Shown here one piece after another: positions 36,510 to 46,493 of a stretch of DNA of 64,000 nucleotides. The notes beneath the pieces were generated by a model. That model was not told the origin of the DNA, did no database searches, and saw nothing but the letters and a program-made list of their open reading frames with translations. The stretch is taken from the NCBI RefSeq assembly GCF_000314975.1, contig NZ_BAEN01000018.1:1-64000 (forward strand), written 5' to 3'. The first letter of the stretch is position 1, and each line of letters starts with the position of its first letter. Made by a program: the position numbers and the translations under genes. The stretch is from Aliiglaciecola lipolytica E3 (GTDB lineage: Bacteria; Pseudomonadota; Gammaproteobacteria; Enterobacterales; Alteromonadaceae).

Positions 36510-37052
36510 CTATATGCGTGGTGATAATTGCTGAATAAACTCCTCTAACGATTCTGCTAAAGTTTCTTTTGGCTCTAACCCCACCTGCTCTAACATCACC
36601 TTTCCAGATTGGTTATGAACACTAACAATAAAATCATCTTCATCGGTAATGGCGAAAAATAAGGTTTCTTCTTGCCCTAGCCTTCTTTTCATCAAAACAT
36701 GTGCTACGAGATTTTTTTGTAAACGTTCAAAATCCTCTTCGTTCCAAGGCATCAAAAGCTGTAGATTTCCACGCTCTGTATTCGCGTTTAGGTTATCACT
36801 CCAAAAACAGGTATAATATTGTTTGAGTTGCTCATCCATTTTAAGATCTAGGGCTTGTTCAAAATGTTCAAAGCTAGCTGGAGCAGTTTGTAGGATAGGT
36901 CGCCAATTAACCCATTCATCTTGTTCGCCATTTTGCTGATAACACGGTGACGGCCAATTTTTGTCATACTGAATAACTAACGGTTGCTGATTATTTTGAT
37001 AATAATCGACATATTCTGAAACAAAACTTTGTAGTGCCGATACAATGCTCAC
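36510..37052 (-). CDS. syd: SecY-interacting protein Syd
   Basis: A 180-residue protein, close to the 181 residues of E. coli Syd. Conserved Syd segments are ALQSFVSEYVDYYQN, YDKNWPSPCYQ and the central YYTCFWSDNLNA region. Syd binds SecY in the cytoplasm and is implicated in proofreading the SecYEG complex. Gene order syd, queF, ppnN matches E. coli. The start is a GTG at 37052. The gene is divergent from queF across 156 bp. Confidence 0.93.
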   Translation of the reverse strand: MSIVSALQSFVSEYVDYYQNNQQPLVIQYDKNWPSPCYQQNGEQDEWVNWRPILQTAPASFEHFEQALDLKMDEQLKQYYTCFWSDNLNANTERGNLQLLMPWNEEDFERLQKNLVAHVLMKRRLGQEETLFFAITDEDDFIVSVHNQSGKVMLEQVGLEPKETLAESLEEFIQQLSPRI

Positions 37053-37208
37053 AGACTACACTTCCTTTTATTAAAATTAACTGACGAGAAGCAACTAAGC
37101 CATGCGTCAATTGGGGTGATGAAAACATATTGCAATCTGTTTAAGGACAGATGCGAGAAATAAGCACTAATTGTATACTAATACCGCCCCGTAAAACGAG
37201 AAGGTTAA

Positions 37209-38060
37209 ATGACAAATAAAACCGATGAGATAGTTAAATCATCACAACAACTTAAAAACCTCACATTAGGTAAAAGTGTTGAATACATACAAACGTATTC
37301 TCCTGGTCTGCTCCAAGCAGTACCGCGAAGCATAAGCAGGGATGCAATTGGATTAACTGGTAAACTACCTTTTCATGGTGACGATATCTGGAATGGCTAT
37401 GAATTATCTTGGTTGAACTCCCGAGGTAAGCCGCAAATAGCACTGATGAAATGTGTTGTCCCCTTCGACTCTCCTAACCTGATTGAATCAAAAAGTTTCA
37501 AGCTGTATTTGAATAGTTTTAACCAGACTAAAGTCAAATCAGTTGAAACCTTATCTGCAATGTTGCAAAAAGATCTAACCGCTTGTGCTGGCAGGAAGGT
37601 GCAAGTTAAGGTGATATTACCCTCAGAATTTGCAGACCAAAAAATTGAAAATTTACCTGGCCTCAATATTGATGATTTAGATATTGAATTTACCGAATAT
37701 AATCTAGAGCCATCTGTCTTACGTACCAGTAACAATCATGTTGACGAAACGCTCAATAGTAATTTATTAAAATCAAATTGCTTAATTACCAATCAACCTG
37801 ATTGGGGAAGCGTTATGATCCGTTATGCTGGCCCACAAATTAATCACGAATCTTTGTTGCGGTATTTGGTTTCATTTCGAATGCACAATGAATTTCATGA
37901 ACAGTGTGTGGAACGAATTTTCGAAGACATATCACAATATTGTCATTCAACGAAATTAACCGTATACGCTCGTTACACACGCCGAGGAGGATTGGATATT
38001 AATCCCTTCAGAAGCAATTTCGAAGCTACTTACGATTTAGCTCGTCAAGCACGGCAGTAA
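37209..38060 (+). CDS. queF: NADPH-dependent 7-cyano-7-deazaguanine reductase
   Basis: A 283-residue protein of the long (two-domain, T-fold) QueF type. The ESKSFKLYLNSFNQ motif at about 93-106 binds NADPH and is diagnostic. The catalytic Cys191 and Asp198 lie in CLITNQPDWGS. The enzyme reduces the nitrile preQ0 to preQ1 in queuosine tRNA modification. It lies 21 bp before ppnN on the same strand. No preQ1 riboswitch structure is apparent upstream. Confidence 0.96.
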   Translation: MTNKTDEIVKSSQQLKNLTLGKSVEYIQTYSPGLLQAVPRSISRDAIGLTGKLPFHGDDIWNGYELSWLNSRGKPQIALMKCVVPFDSPNLIESKSFKLYLNSFNQTKVKSVETLSAMLQKDLTACAGRKVQVKVILPSEFADQKIENLPGLNIDDLDIEFTEYNLEPSVLRTSNNHVDETLNSNLLKSNCLITNQPDWGSVMIRYAGPQINHESLLRYLVSFRMHNEFHEQCVERIFEDISQYCHSTKLTVYARYTRRGGLDINPFRSNFEATYDLARQARQ

Positions 38061-38081
38061 CCTACAAATAACAGGACACCT

Positions 38082-39437
38082 ATGCTTTCAATACAATTAA
38101 ACCCTGTTGGCCCATTAAGCCAATTGTCTCAATTCGAAGTAGACAGACTAAAACAATCAGTAAACAGTGATTTGTATATGTTGTTTAGAAACTGTTGTTT
38201 AGCCGTTTTAAATTCAGGGGTTGAAGAAGACGACTGCGAACAGTTGTTCACGCCTTACAAAGATTTTGAAGTCAATCTAATCAGGCGCGAACGAGGGGTT
38301 AAAATAGAGCTGGTGAACCCACCTGCTGTGGCTTTTGTAGACGGCCAACTCATCAAAGGTGTACACGAACATCTTTTTGCGGTGCTCAGAGACATTCTTC
38401 ACATGGGGGGAAAATATAGCTTCGACCAAGAGCAAGAATCAGAATCGCGCTACTTGACCGACATCGTATTTGACATTCTGCGTCATGCAGAAGTTATAAA
38501 AGTAGGCAGTGATCCCAACATGGTAGTGTGCTGGGGCGGACACTCTATCGGCGAGGTCGAGTATAAATATACAAAAGAAGTTGGCTATCAACTTGGATTG
38601 CGTGAAATGAATATCTGTACAGGTTGTGGGCCGGGTGCGATGAAAGGTCCGATGAAAGGTGCAGCTATCGGACACGCCAAGCAACGCTATAAACAAGGTC
38701 GTTACATGGGCATGACAGAGCCATCGATAATCGCTGCTGAGCCGCCCAATGCGATTGTGAATGAGTTGGTCATCATGCCTGATATCGAAAAGCGTTTGGA
38801 AGCTTTTGTGCGCGTCGCTCATGCCATAGTGATTTTCCCGGGGGGAGTGGGCACTGCAGAAGAGCTACTTTATTTATTGGGCGTATTACTAAATGAAAAC
38901 AATAAAGAGCAAATAGTCCCTATCATTCTGACTGGTCCGGCTCACTGCAAAGATTATTTCGAATCCATAGATAAATTTGTAGGTGCTACATTGGGTCCTG
39001 AAGCTCAATCTTTGTATGAAATAATAGTTGATGATGCCGTCAAAGTGGCACAGAAAGTTAAAAGCAAGCAAATAGATGTACGCACTCATAGACGCTCTAC
39101 GGGTGACTCTTACCTATTCAATTGGCTATTAAAAATTGACCCTGAGTTTCAAAAACCGTTTGCACCGACGCACGAAAGCATGCAAGCGTTAAATCTGCAT
39201 TTTTCACAGCCCAAAGCTGAGCTTGCCGCCGCCTTACGCAAAGCGTTTTCAGGTATCGTTGCTGGTAATGTTAAAGCAGAAGGCATTAAACAAATCAGAG
39301 AGCATGGCCCATTTAAAATCAATGGCGACCCTAAACTAATGCAAATGTTAGACACCCTTTTACAATCATTTGTAAAACAACAACGAATGAAATTGCCAGG
39401 CAGTGAATACAGCCCATGTTATCAAGTAATGAAATAA
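38082..39437 (+). CDS. ppnN: Pyrimidine/purine nucleotide 5'-monophosphate nucleosidase (LOG family)
   Basis: A 451-residue protein. The LOG-type Rossmann core includes [14 protein letters not shown] and the [16 protein letters not shown] motif that binds phosphate. The N- and C-terminal extensions are those of PpnN (YgdH). It hydrolyses nucleotide monophosphates to base and ribose-5-phosphate and in E. coli is a (p)ppGpp target. It follows queF closely and keeps the enteric order syd-queF-ppnN. Confidence 0.95.
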   Translation: MLSIQLNPVGPLSQLSQFEVDRLKQSVNSDLYMLFRNCCLAVLNSGVEEDDCEQLFTPYKDFEVNLIRRERGVKIELVNPPAVAFVDGQLIKGVHEHLFAVLRDILHMGGKYSFDQEQESESRYLTDIVFDILRHAEVIKVGSDPNMVVCWGGHSIGEVEYKYTKEVGYQLGLREMNICTGCGPGAMKGPMKGAAIGHAKQRYKQGRYMGMTEPSIIAAEPPNAIVNELVIMPDIEKRLEAFVRVAHAIVIFPGGVGTAEELLYLLGVLLNENNKEQIVPIILTGPAHCKDYFESIDKFVGATLGPEAQSLYEIIVDDAVKVAQKVKSKQIDVRTHRRSTGDSYLFNWLLKIDPEFQKPFAPTHESMQALNLHFSQPKAELAAALRKAFSGIVAGNVKAEGIKQIREHGPFKINGDPKLMQMLDTLLQSFVKQQRMKLPGSEYSPCYQVMK

Positions 39438-39534
39438 TTAAGGTAAGCTTCGTGTTTTCACGTTTAGTAGCCTTTAATCAACATCAGGTTTTGATTAATA
39501 TAGACAATAGTTAAATTGGAATAGTAACTTTGAT

Positions 39535-39909
39535 ATGAATACCAAAATAATAAAGCGGATAGGCATAGGCGTATTTGTATACGTGTCGTTGGTTGTTCTG
39601 CTGATAATGTATAACCCAGATGACACTTCTGATATGGACTGGGAAGATCGTCAGGAATACAACAAAGTCCAATTAACCAAAATTAAACTTGGGGATCTCA
39701 AAAAAACTATCGTTGAATTAATGGGGCCGCCAGATATCAGTGAAGCAAAGCAAGTAAACGGTACACAATTACAAGTAATGTTTTACCGCACAACTTGGAA
39801 TCAATCTGATGGAATAACGACGCAGGACGAATGCACACCTTTGTTATTTGAAAATGATAAACTGATTGCTTGGGGCGAAGGCACCTATCAGAACTATCTC
39901 AAGCTCTAA
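39535..39909 (+). CDS. DUF3192 family membrane-anchored protein
   Basis: A 124-residue protein with an N-terminal membrane helix (IGIGVFVYVSLVVLLIM) instead of a lipobox. The domain core (IVELMGPPDISEA, VMFYRTTW, GITTQDECTPLLFEN and LIAWGEGTYQNY) matches the lipoprotein at 35462-35824. The two are therefore paralogues with different membrane attachment. The function is unknown. Confidence 0.85.
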   Translation: MNTKIIKRIGIGVFVYVSLVVLLIMYNPDDTSDMDWEDRQEYNKVQLTKIKLGDLKKTIVELMGPPDISEAKQVNGTQLQVMFYRTTWNQSDGITTQDECTPLLFENDKLIAWGEGTYQNYLKL

Positions 39910-39952
39910 TTACTATTATTTAACTACAAACAAAACATGTGAACAGTAAATT

Positions 39953-41665
39953 ATGCCAACTCAAGCGGTTATTAAGTCTTTTTCGCAAGTAACCGCCATA
40001 CTACAAGACATTCATACAAACGCCATTGGTACTGAACAAGTTAAGCGCATCATCAAAGTGTCCGAAACGTTTTTGTCCGCATTCAAACTCACTCCAGATG
40101 TATTTGTTGCGCAACCTTTGCTGTACAAATCAAAAAGCACCTATATATGTAATCTGACGTTTAACGCAATGGTCTATTGCGCGCTAATCTGCAATCGTGC
40201 TCGTATCAACGACTTGTGCTGCCAGCAATTATTAAGTTGTATTTTAACCTTGTACAGTGAGCGCCAGAGCGATTTGGCTTGCTGTTTAGAAGACAACAAA
40301 CGTCCATCTTACCATCGAAAAAATGTGCGTTTAATGCAAATGCTAACGAAGGCCAATTTAGAAACTTGGTTGAATGGCTATCAGATGTACAAATTTCTAT
40401 TTTCGAAAATGGACAATGCACAGTCTTGGCCAATAAACGCTAACAAACACCAACAAATTATTATGTTAGCGCATCAACTTGCAACTCAGATCACTCCGAA
40501 TAAATCTGCTAAGCCAGTACATTTTTCAATTGTTTTAAAAAAACTGATACAAAGCTGTCCTGAAAGTTGGCTGGAATGTGTAGAAGGATTATTAGAATAT
40601 CCCACATTGATATGCCCAGGCACTGTGATAAAACTCGACGATAAACGACCCGCTATTGTGTTAAGCGTTGCTAGCGAAAAAGTTTTAGTCACAACGATCC
40701 AAACATCTGCAGACAGTAAACCTCAATTAAAACGCGTATATACAAACAATATTGAACATGTCAGTGCCGCGCAAACCGTATCAGCATTTGTACAAATTCA
40801 AAAATGGTGGGATAAAAACTGGCAGTTGGAAAAAGCGGATTGCATCGAGCCGATTGTTGATAACTTTCCACTAGATAAACCCCCAAAAGTATTGCTAGAA
40901 GTTCAGAAACACTTAAATAGTGGTGTAGTCGATATCGACAAATTGGCGCAGCAGATTAGTTCAGAGCCCGCGTTTGCAGACTATTTAAAACAAACCGCCA
41001 CTTTTTCAAATAGAAATAAATTGCCAGTGCAACAAGTGAAACATGGCTTAATGATGCACGGTTATGTGAAGACCAATTCTATGCTAATTCAACAAGCGCT
41101 TTTGCTCAGACTTAATCAAAGTCTATTCCCATTACAGCAAAACTTTACACAATTCAGCCGCCTAGCAAGTCAAATAGCGGCAAATCTAGCTCCTTTAAAC
41201 CAGCATGTTTCGGCAGAAGAAGCATCGACTCTACTGTGCTTTGCTTGCAGTGGATTATTTACGCAACCATCATTAAAAGCACGAACGAAATGGACCAAAA
41301 ATACGGACAGACAACACGATATTACGCATTTATTTGATTTTCGAAATTCACAGAGCCTACCAGCACACAGTTTAAAATTGTGTCAAGCTTGGCAACAACC
41401 AACGCAATACAGTGAAGCAATCTCTACGCTTAGTGAAAACAAACTTCAGTTGCCCAAAAATGAACTTCTTAGGACATTAATCATTATTTTGGGACTCAGT
41501 ATTTTACTGGCGAGACGAGCGTATTTTAGTGAACAAAAATTGAGTGAAGCGTCCCAGAGTTTTTATATCACTTGCTTAGCATATTTAAAAATAGATGAGC
41601 AAAATGTTAATCAGATGTTGGCAACCTCTTTACATCAAAGTCACAGTTATTGCGCGCTGCTATAA
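39953..41665 (+). CDS. Large hypothetical protein with a degenerate HDOD/HD-type domain
   Basis: A 570-residue protein, probably cytoplasmic. The middle portion (from about residue 320) contains HLNSGVVDIDKLAQQISSEP followed by QVKHGLMMHGYVKTNSMLIQ. This layout resembles HDOD domains of signalling proteins, but I see no canonical HD metal ligands. The first half also looks helical and HD-GYP-like (CALICNRARINDLCCQQLL) without a full motif. The family assignment is tentative. A stem-loop at 41701-41724 follows the stop. Confidence 0.6.
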   Translation: MPTQAVIKSFSQVTAILQDIHTNAIGTEQVKRIIKVSETFLSAFKLTPDVFVAQPLLYKSKSTYICNLTFNAMVYCALICNRARINDLCCQQLLSCILTLYSERQSDLACCLEDNKRPSYHRKNVRLMQMLTKANLETWLNGYQMYKFLFSKMDNAQSWPINANKHQQIIMLAHQLATQITPNKSAKPVHFSIVLKKLIQSCPESWLECVEGLLEYPTLICPGTVIKLDDKRPAIVLSVASEKVLVTTIQTSADSKPQLKRVYTNNIEHVSAAQTVSAFVQIQKWWDKNWQLEKADCIEPIVDNFPLDKPPKVLLEVQKHLNSGVVDIDKLAQQISSEPAFADYLKQTATFSNRNKLPVQQVKHGLMMHGYVKTNSMLIQQALLLRLNQSLFPLQQNFTQFSRLASQIAANLAPLNQHVSAEEASTLLCFACSGLFTQPSLKARTKWTKNTDRQHDITHLFDFRNSQSLPAHSLKLCQAWQQPTQYSEAISTLSENKLQLPKNELLRTLIIILGLSILLARRAYFSEQKLSEASQSFYITCLAYLKIDEQNVNQMLATSLHQSHSYCALL

Positions 41666-41700
41666 AATCAATCAAAAAACTTCTCAAAAGCCGTCAATTA

Positions 41701-41724
41701 GGCTTAACTCATAGAAGTTAAGCC
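41701..41724 (+). terminator. Hairpin after the HDOD-like gene
   Basis: GGCTTAACT (41701-41709) and AGTTAAGCC (41716-41724) form a perfect 9-bp stem with a 6-nt loop, 36 bp past the stop codon. No T-run follows, so it may terminate poorly or act as a 3' protective structure. Confidence 0.4.
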
Positions 41725-41807
41725 GAGAAAATGGTATAAATCAGCCCCTAAATTTAAGACTAAATCCTTTAAAAATAAGCCAACAAAAGCACAAATAGGA
41801 ACTCCTA

Positions 41808-42815
41808 ATGACTCAACAACGAATTACCGTCATCAAAGGTGATGGTATTGGTCCCGATATCGTCGATGCAGCACTTTTAATTTTAGAAAAAGTAGGTTGT
41901 GACTTTGCTTATGATTTTGCCGACGCTGGCTTAGTGGCGCTAGAAAATCACGGAGAATTACTACCGCAACAAACGCTCGATCTCATTGAAAAGAATAAGG
42001 TCACGTTAAAAGGCCCACTAACAACGCCTGTTGGAGAAGGTTTTACATCAATCAACGTAAGCTTGCGTAAAAAGTTCCAAATGTACGCCAATGTGCGCCC
42101 TGTACTATCGTTTAAAGGCACTAAAGCTCGCTACGAAGACATCGATATTGTAACTGTAAGAGAAAATACAGAAGGTATGTACTCTGGTTTAGGTCAGGTT
42201 GTTTCTGATGATGGCACTGAAGCCGAAGCCAAAAGCATCATCACTCGCCAAGGTGCAGAACGCATCATCACTTTTGCTTACGAACTTGCACGCCGCGAAG
42301 GTCGTAAAAAAGTGACCGCAGTGCATAAAGCTAACATATTAAAATCGACCTCTGGTTTATTTTTGAAAGTGGCCAGAGAAATTGCAGACAAATATCCAGA
42401 TATCGAATCCACTGAAATGATCGTTGACAACGCGTGTATGCAGTTGGTCATGAACCCACATCAATTTGATGTCATTGTCACCACCAATTTATTTGGCGAC
42501 ATACTATCTGATCTTTGTGCAGGATTAGTGGGTGGGCTGGGCATGGCACCCGGTGCAAACATCGGTAAAGATTGCGCAATATTTGAGGCCGTACATGGAT
42601 CAGCGCCTGACATTGCTGGGAAAAACCTTGCTAACCCAACGTCAGTAATCCTCGCATCAGTACAAATGTTGGAATATCTGAAAATGGCCGATAAAGCAGA
42701 CAAAATCCGAAATGCTTTAAAAGAAGTTATCGAATCAGGCGATCGCACAACACGTGACCTTGGAGGCCAACATGGTACTACCGATTTCACCCAAGCAGTA
42801 CTAGACAGGCTTTAA
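41808..42815 (+). CDS. Isocitrate dehydrogenase (LeuB-like short type)
   Basis: A 335-residue enzyme of the beta-decarboxylating dehydrogenase family. The N-terminal IKGDGIGPDIVDAA is typical. The substrate-site segment INVSLRKKFQMYANVRP contains the Ser and Arg residues expected for isocitrate rather than isopropylmalate. The metal site is in NLFGDILSDLCAGLVGGLG. Co-substrate (NAD or NADP) is not certain, although this short branch is usually NAD-dependent. It feeds the TCA cycle. The gene is monocistronic, with a terminator at 42869-42901. Confidence 0.9.
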   Translation: MTQQRITVIKGDGIGPDIVDAALLILEKVGCDFAYDFADAGLVALENHGELLPQQTLDLIEKNKVTLKGPLTTPVGEGFTSINVSLRKKFQMYANVRPVLSFKGTKARYEDIDIVTVRENTEGMYSGLGQVVSDDGTEAEAKSIITRQGAERIITFAYELARREGRKKVTAVHKANILKSTSGLFLKVAREIADKYPDIESTEMIVDNACMQLVMNPHQFDVIVTTNLFGDILSDLCAGLVGGLGMAPGANIGKDCAIFEAVHGSAPDIAGKNLANPTSVILASVQMLEYLKMADKADKIRNALKEVIESGDRTTRDLGGQHGTTDFTQAVLDRL

Positions 42816-42868
42816 GATTATTTGTCTTTAAACTTTGTGTATTTTTGGTAATTCGCGCCTTATCACAA

Positions 42869-42901
42869 AACCACTACTCACAATGATGTAGTGGTTTTTT
42901 T
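42869..42901 (+). terminator. Intrinsic terminator of the isocitrate dehydrogenase gene
   Basis: AACCACTAC (42869-42877) and GTAGTGGTT (42888-42896) form a perfect 9-bp stem with a 10-nt loop, followed by a run of T residues. It lies about 54 bp after the stop codon. Confidence 0.9.
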
Positions 42902-42992
42902 ATAACCAAATCTCTGTCGAAATTTTTAACAAAATCGAATAAATAACGACTAAAAAATAAAAAAATAAATTAGTATCAAGCAGTTACAAATC

Positions 42993-43008
42993 TGGCATGG
43001 AAAAAGCA
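42993..43008 (+). promoter_or_regulatory. Sigma-54-type (-24/-12) promoter of the PEP-CTERM gene
   Basis: TGGCATGGAAAAAGCA fits the consensus TGGCACG-N4-TTGCA with the essential GG (42994-42995) and GC (43006-43007) exactly 12 bp apart. It lies about 73 bp upstream of the ATG and predicts a transcript start near 43019. PEP-CTERM genes are known to be activated with RpoN by the PrsK/PrsR pair in other bacteria, so both position and target fit. The -12 TT is AA here, a moderate deviation. Confidence 0.65.
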
Positions 43009-43080
43009 TATTACCGCGTATATCAACAACTAATTTGTTGAATATATCATTTAACATTTTTCATATCATAGGAAGCAGTC

Positions 43081-43668
43081 ATGATACAGCTTTTCAAATC
43101 AGCCATTTTGGCAAGCCTTATGGTTTGCGCCACTGCAAGCGCTACTGTAATTACTCTTGAAACCCGCGACATGGATAGCAACTTTAACAGTAGCGATCTT
43201 CAAGGTGCTTTTAATCTTTTACCAGCTGGATCAGTTAGCGAATTAGCTTCTACTAGCAATTTCAACACTGGTCAGGATACGGTTAATTTACTTTCATTTA
43301 ATTTTGACATGAGCTATGTAGGCGAATGGACGTTAGATGCAGGTTTAGACGCGGGCTTCGGCGCAGAGCTATTTCTTGACGGCGTTTTAGTTGCTGAGCG
43401 CACAGATAACCTTTGGTGGTCTAATAGCTGGAACAATTCTGATGTTTTTTCAGTAACCTTAAACAACATTTCAATTGGTGAACACACAGTTGAACTTTAC
43501 TGGGCAGAAGATTGCTGTAGCGGTAATAGTTCTATTAGATTAACAGATGCTAGAACGGGTAACGTTTCAGCTCTTTCATCTGAAGCAATTGCCGCAGCAA
43601 GCATACCAGAGCCTGCAGGTATCTTGCTAATGAGCCTAGGTTTATTGGCTCTTGCTCGCAGACGTTAA
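43081..43668 (+). CDS. PEP-CTERM sorting domain protein
   Basis: A 195-residue secreted protein. The signal peptide is MIQLFKSAILASLMVCATASA. The C-terminus is a classic PEP-CTERM tag: PEP at about 176-178, a hydrophobic helix (ILLMSLGLLALA) and a basic tail RRR. The middle domain ends in the AEDCCSGNSSIRL segment, a CCxG-type motif seen in some PEP-CTERM proteins. It is the one clear substrate of XrtA in this window. It is probably processed and attached or released at the surface. Its role may be in biofilm or floc matrix, as known for other PEP-CTERM proteins, but this is inference. Confidence 0.9.
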   Translation: MIQLFKSAILASLMVCATASATVITLETRDMDSNFNSSDLQGAFNLLPAGSVSELASTSNFNTGQDTVNLLSFNFDMSYVGEWTLDAGLDAGFGAELFLDGVLVAERTDNLWWSNSWNNSDVFSVTLNNISIGEHTVELYWAEDCCSGNSSIRLTDARTGNVSALSSEAIAAASIPEPAGILLMSLGLLALARRR

Positions 43669-43693
43669 TAACTGATTAAAATTAAACTAAAAA

Positions 43694-43718
43694 AGGTTCC
43701 TTCAAGGAGCCTTTTTTT
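43694..43718 (+). terminator. Intrinsic terminator of the PEP-CTERM gene
   Basis: AGGTTCC (43694-43700) and GGAGCCT (43706-43712) form a stem with one G-T wobble and a 5-nt loop. A T-run follows at 43712-43718, just after the PEP-CTERM stop. The A-rich left flank could also let it work on the other strand. Confidence 0.85.
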
Positions 43719-43879
43719 ATCTTCGCGCTAGACCATGCTTTTTACTAATTCGCTTGCCACCAGCTCCCCAACCCACCCACTTAACTGAAAACTAGACTTT
43801 ACATGAACCCAAGCTCGAACTATTTTTAAATCGTGCTAGACATGCACTAATGGATTAAAAATGAACATGGAGAATCATT

Positions 43880-44203
43880 ATGAAGAAGTTCTTACCCACA
43901 ATCGTGGTGGCTTGTGCAGTTTTTATTGCAAGCGCCCCATTCACGACTCAAGCAAAAAACTTAGAGCAAAAAATTGAAACGGCTAAATCTCAATTGAAAG
44001 CGCAGTCACAACCTGTCAATTTGAATACAGCGTCAGAAAGCGAATTGCAAGCCCTGCCCGGTATCGGCGCTAAAAAAGCGCAAGACATTGTGGCTTATAG
44101 AAAGGCAAATGGTAATTTCAAACGTATAGAAGACCTGACCAATGTCAAAGGTATTGGTGCGCGTATGCTAGAAAAGTTGAAAACATCTATTTCAGTGAAA
44201 TAA
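43880..44203 (+). CDS. ComEA-like helix-hairpin-helix protein
   Basis: A 107-residue protein. A signal peptide or membrane anchor (KKFLPTIVVACAVFIASAPF) is followed by tandem helix-hairpin-helix motifs: NLNTASESELQALPGIGAKK and FKRIEDLTNVKGIGARMLEK. This is the ComEA layout. ComEA binds incoming DNA in the periplasm during natural transformation, but a similar short protein is present in many gammaproteobacteria without proof of competence. It has its own ribosome-binding sequence and ends next to a terminator serving galU. Confidence 0.88.
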   Translation: MKKFLPTIVVACAVFIASAPFTTQAKNLEQKIETAKSQLKAQSQPVNLNTASESELQALPGIGAKKAQDIVAYRKANGNFKRIEDLTNVKGIGARMLEKLKTSISVK

Positions 44204-44224
44204 AAAAGGCGCCTCAAAGGCGCC
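44203..44224 (-). terminator. Intrinsic terminator of the galU transcript
   Basis: GGCGCC (44208-44213) and GGCGCC (44219-44224) form a GC-rich stem with a 5-nt loop. In the leftward sense it is followed by TTTTTTA. It lies 36 bp after the galU stop. On the plus strand there is no T-run, so it serves the leftward genes. Confidence 0.85.
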
Positions 44225-44260
44225 CTACTCTAATTTCAGCAGACTGATTAAATCAACGGG

Positions 44261-45151
44261 TTAAACAACTGACTTCAAAAATTCCAAAAACTCATCTTTG
44301 ATTTCAGGATGACGAAGTCCGTATTCAATATTGGCTTTCATATAACCAAGCTTACTACCGCAATCATGGCTCTTACCGGTCATATAGTATGCATCAACCT
44401 GCTCTTGTTCCATCATTGAATCGATGGCATCTGTCAGTTGAATCTCATCACCAGCGCCTGGTTGAGTTTTCTCTAACTCATCCCAAATATGTTCTGACAA
44501 AACATAACGCCCTACAACTGCCAAATTCGACGGAGCATCTTCACGAGCTGGCTTTTCAACCATTTTGTGTATTTTAGCTGATTCACCTTCACCTAACTCT
44601 TTTCCACCTAAATCAACCACGCCGTATTTATGTACCAATTCGTCAGGCACGGCTTCAACCATTATCTGGCTCACACGGCTAGTATTGAAGGTAGCAACCA
44701 TATCCGCCAAATTGTCTTTTTTAGGATTACAAGCAGCATCATCGATGATGACATCAGGTAACACAACTGCGAATGGGCTATCACCTACCATCGGACGAGC
44801 ACACAAAATAGCATGCCCTAACCCTTTTGCTACGCCTTGGCGGACGTGCATGATTGTTACGTCTTTGGGGCAAATAGCCTGGACCGCTTCAAGAAGCTGG
44901 CGTTTTACCCTTTTTTCCAACGTAGCTTCTAACTCAAAACTGGTATCAAAATGATTTTCGATACTGTTTTTACTAGCATGCGTTACCAGAATGATTTCCT
45001 TTAAGCCTGCTGCTACACATTCAGCAACCACATATTGAATCAGTGGTTTATCCACTACAGGTAACATTTCCTTTGGAATTGCTTTTGTAGCGGGTAACAT
45101 TCTTGTTCCTAGTCCAGCGACTGGAATTACAGCTTTTTTAACCTGACTCAT
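44261..45151 (-). CDS. galU: UTP-glucose-1-phosphate uridylyltransferase
   Basis: A 296-residue enzyme. The nucleotide-binding [28 protein letters not shown] is at the start and contains the active Arg and Lys residues. The [12 protein letters not shown] and GVVDLGGK regions follow. It makes UDP-glucose from glucose-1-phosphate and UTP. The start is one base from the ugd stop, so the two genes form an operon that supplies UDP-glucuronate to the polysaccharide cluster. Confidence 0.96.
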   Translation of the reverse strand: MSQVKKAVIPVAGLGTRMLPATKAIPKEMLPVVDKPLIQYVVAECVAAGLKEIILVTHASKNSIENHFDTSFELEATLEKRVKRQLLEAVQAICPKDVTIMHVRQGVAKGLGHAILCARPMVGDSPFAVVLPDVIIDDAACNPKKDNLADMVATFNTSRVSQIMVEAVPDELVHKYGVVDLGGKELGEGESAKIHKMVEKPAREDAPSNLAVVGRYVLSEHIWDELEKTQPGAGDEIQLTDAIDSMMEQEQVDAYYMTGKSHDCGSKLGYMKANIEYGLRHPEIKDEFLEFLKSVV

Positions 45152-45152
45152 A

Positions 45153-46493
45153 TTAACGTTCCTTTATTGATAATCCACGACCTATTGCGTAGTAATGCAA
45201 TCCGTATTCCTGCATTAAAGAAGGTTCAAATAAATTACGTCCATCAAATAATAATGGCTCAGATAACGACTGTTTTATTAACTCAAAATCAGGCGCTCTA
45301 AACACTTGCCATTCAGTACAAATAACTAGGAAATCAGCACCTTTTAATGCAGCCTCTTTTGTACCAGCTAGTGTTAAGTCATCACGCGCACCATAAATGC
45401 GCTGTGTCTCTTCCATTGCCTCAGGGTCGTAGGCTTGTACCTTTACCCCAGCTTCCCATAAGTGCTCCATCAATACTCGACTTGAAGCTTCACGCATATC
45501 ATCGGTATTGGGCTTAAATGATAAACCCCAAATCGCGGCTGTTTTACCTTTTAAGTTATTACCAAAATGCCCTGAGATATATTCGAATAACTTTTCTTTC
45601 TGTTTATAGTTTACTGCTTCAACTGATTCTAATATTTTAGCAGTATACCCAGCCTCGGTTGCACTACGAGCGAGCGCCTGCACATCTTTGGGGAAACAAG
45701 ATCCACCATATCCGCACCCAGGATAAATAAATTGATATCCTATACGTGGATCAGATCCTATACCTAGACGAACGTTTTCGATATCTGCACCAAACACTTC
45801 AGCTAAATTAGCCATTTCATTCATAAAACTGATTTTAGTTGCTAACATACAGTTTGCAGCATATTTAGTCAGCTCAGCACTGCGAATATCCATCACAATA
45901 ATTTTGTCATGATTGCGATTAAATGGTGCATATAACTCTCTCAACTTCTTTTCTGCACCATCACTGTTAGTTCCTATAATGATACGATCAGGGCGCATAC
46001 AATCATTTACTGCAGCCCCTTCTTTCAAAAACTCTGGATTAGAGACCACATCATAACTGATAGACTTTCCAAGCGACTCTTGAACTTCGGCAATTTTGGC
46101 TTTCACTTTATCTGCCGTGCCAACAGGTACAGTCGATTTATTGATCACAATTTTATGCTTAGTCATCGCTTCTGCAATGGTTTTCGCTACGGCTAAAACA
46201 TACTTTAGATCGGCTGAGCCATCTTCATCGGGAGGAGTGCCCACTGCAATAAATACAACATCGCCATGCTCGACCCCTTTAATTGCATCAGTTGTAAACT
46301 TGACTCTTCCAGCTTCAAAATTAGACTTCACTAACGGTGTTAGGCCAGGTTCATAAATTGGAATAATTCCTTTTTCAAGATTATCCACTTTATTTTGGTC
46401 CACATCGACACAGACGACTTGATGACCCACTTCAGCTAACACAGCGGCTTGCACTAAGCCCACATAACCAATACCAAAAACGGTTACTTTCAT
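45153..46493 (-). CDS. ugd: UDP-glucose 6-dehydrogenase
   Basis: A 446-residue NAD-dependent dehydrogenase. An N-terminal [18 protein letters not shown] Rossmann motif is followed by [12 protein letters not shown]. The catalytic Cys is in [16 protein letters not shown], and the UDP-binding C-terminal domain has [13 protein letters not shown]. It oxidises UDP-glucose to UDP-glucuronate. It is paired with galU downstream. The 174-bp gap upstream (46494-46667) shows no other feature and presumably holds its promoter. Confidence 0.96.
   Translation of the reverse strand: MKVTVFGIGYVGLVQAAVLAEVGHQVVCVDVDQNKVDNLEKGIIPIYEPGLTPLVKSNFEAGRVKFTTDAIKGVEHGDVVFIAVGTPPDEDGSADLKYVLAVAKTIAEAMTKHKIVINKSTVPVGTADKVKAKIAEVQESLGKSISYDVVSNPEFLKEGAAVNDCMRPDRIIIGTNSDGAEKKLRELYAPFNRNHDKIIVMDIRSAELTKYAANCMLATKISFMNEMANLAEVFGADIENVRLGIGSDPRIGYQFIYPGCGYGGSCFPKDVQALARSATEAGYTAKILESVEAVNYKQKEKLFEYISGHFGNNLKGKTAAIWGLSFKPNTDDMREASSRVLMEHLWEAGVKVQAYDPEAMEETQRIYGARDDLTLAGTKEAALKGADFLVICTEWQVFRAPDFELIKQSLSEPLLFDGRNLFEPSLMQEYGLHYYAIGRGLSIKER

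Noticed and set aside
37053-37208. preQ1 riboswitch upstream of queF
   Set aside because: The 156-bp leader lacks the preQ1-I or preQ1-II core pattern and pseudoknot-like pairing. I see only a ribosome-binding sequence.
41808-42815. Isopropylmalate dehydrogenase (leuB) as identity for this gene
   Set aside because: The substrate-site Ser and Arg arrangement (INVSLRKKF) matches isocitrate-type enzymes, and no other leucine biosynthesis genes are adjacent.
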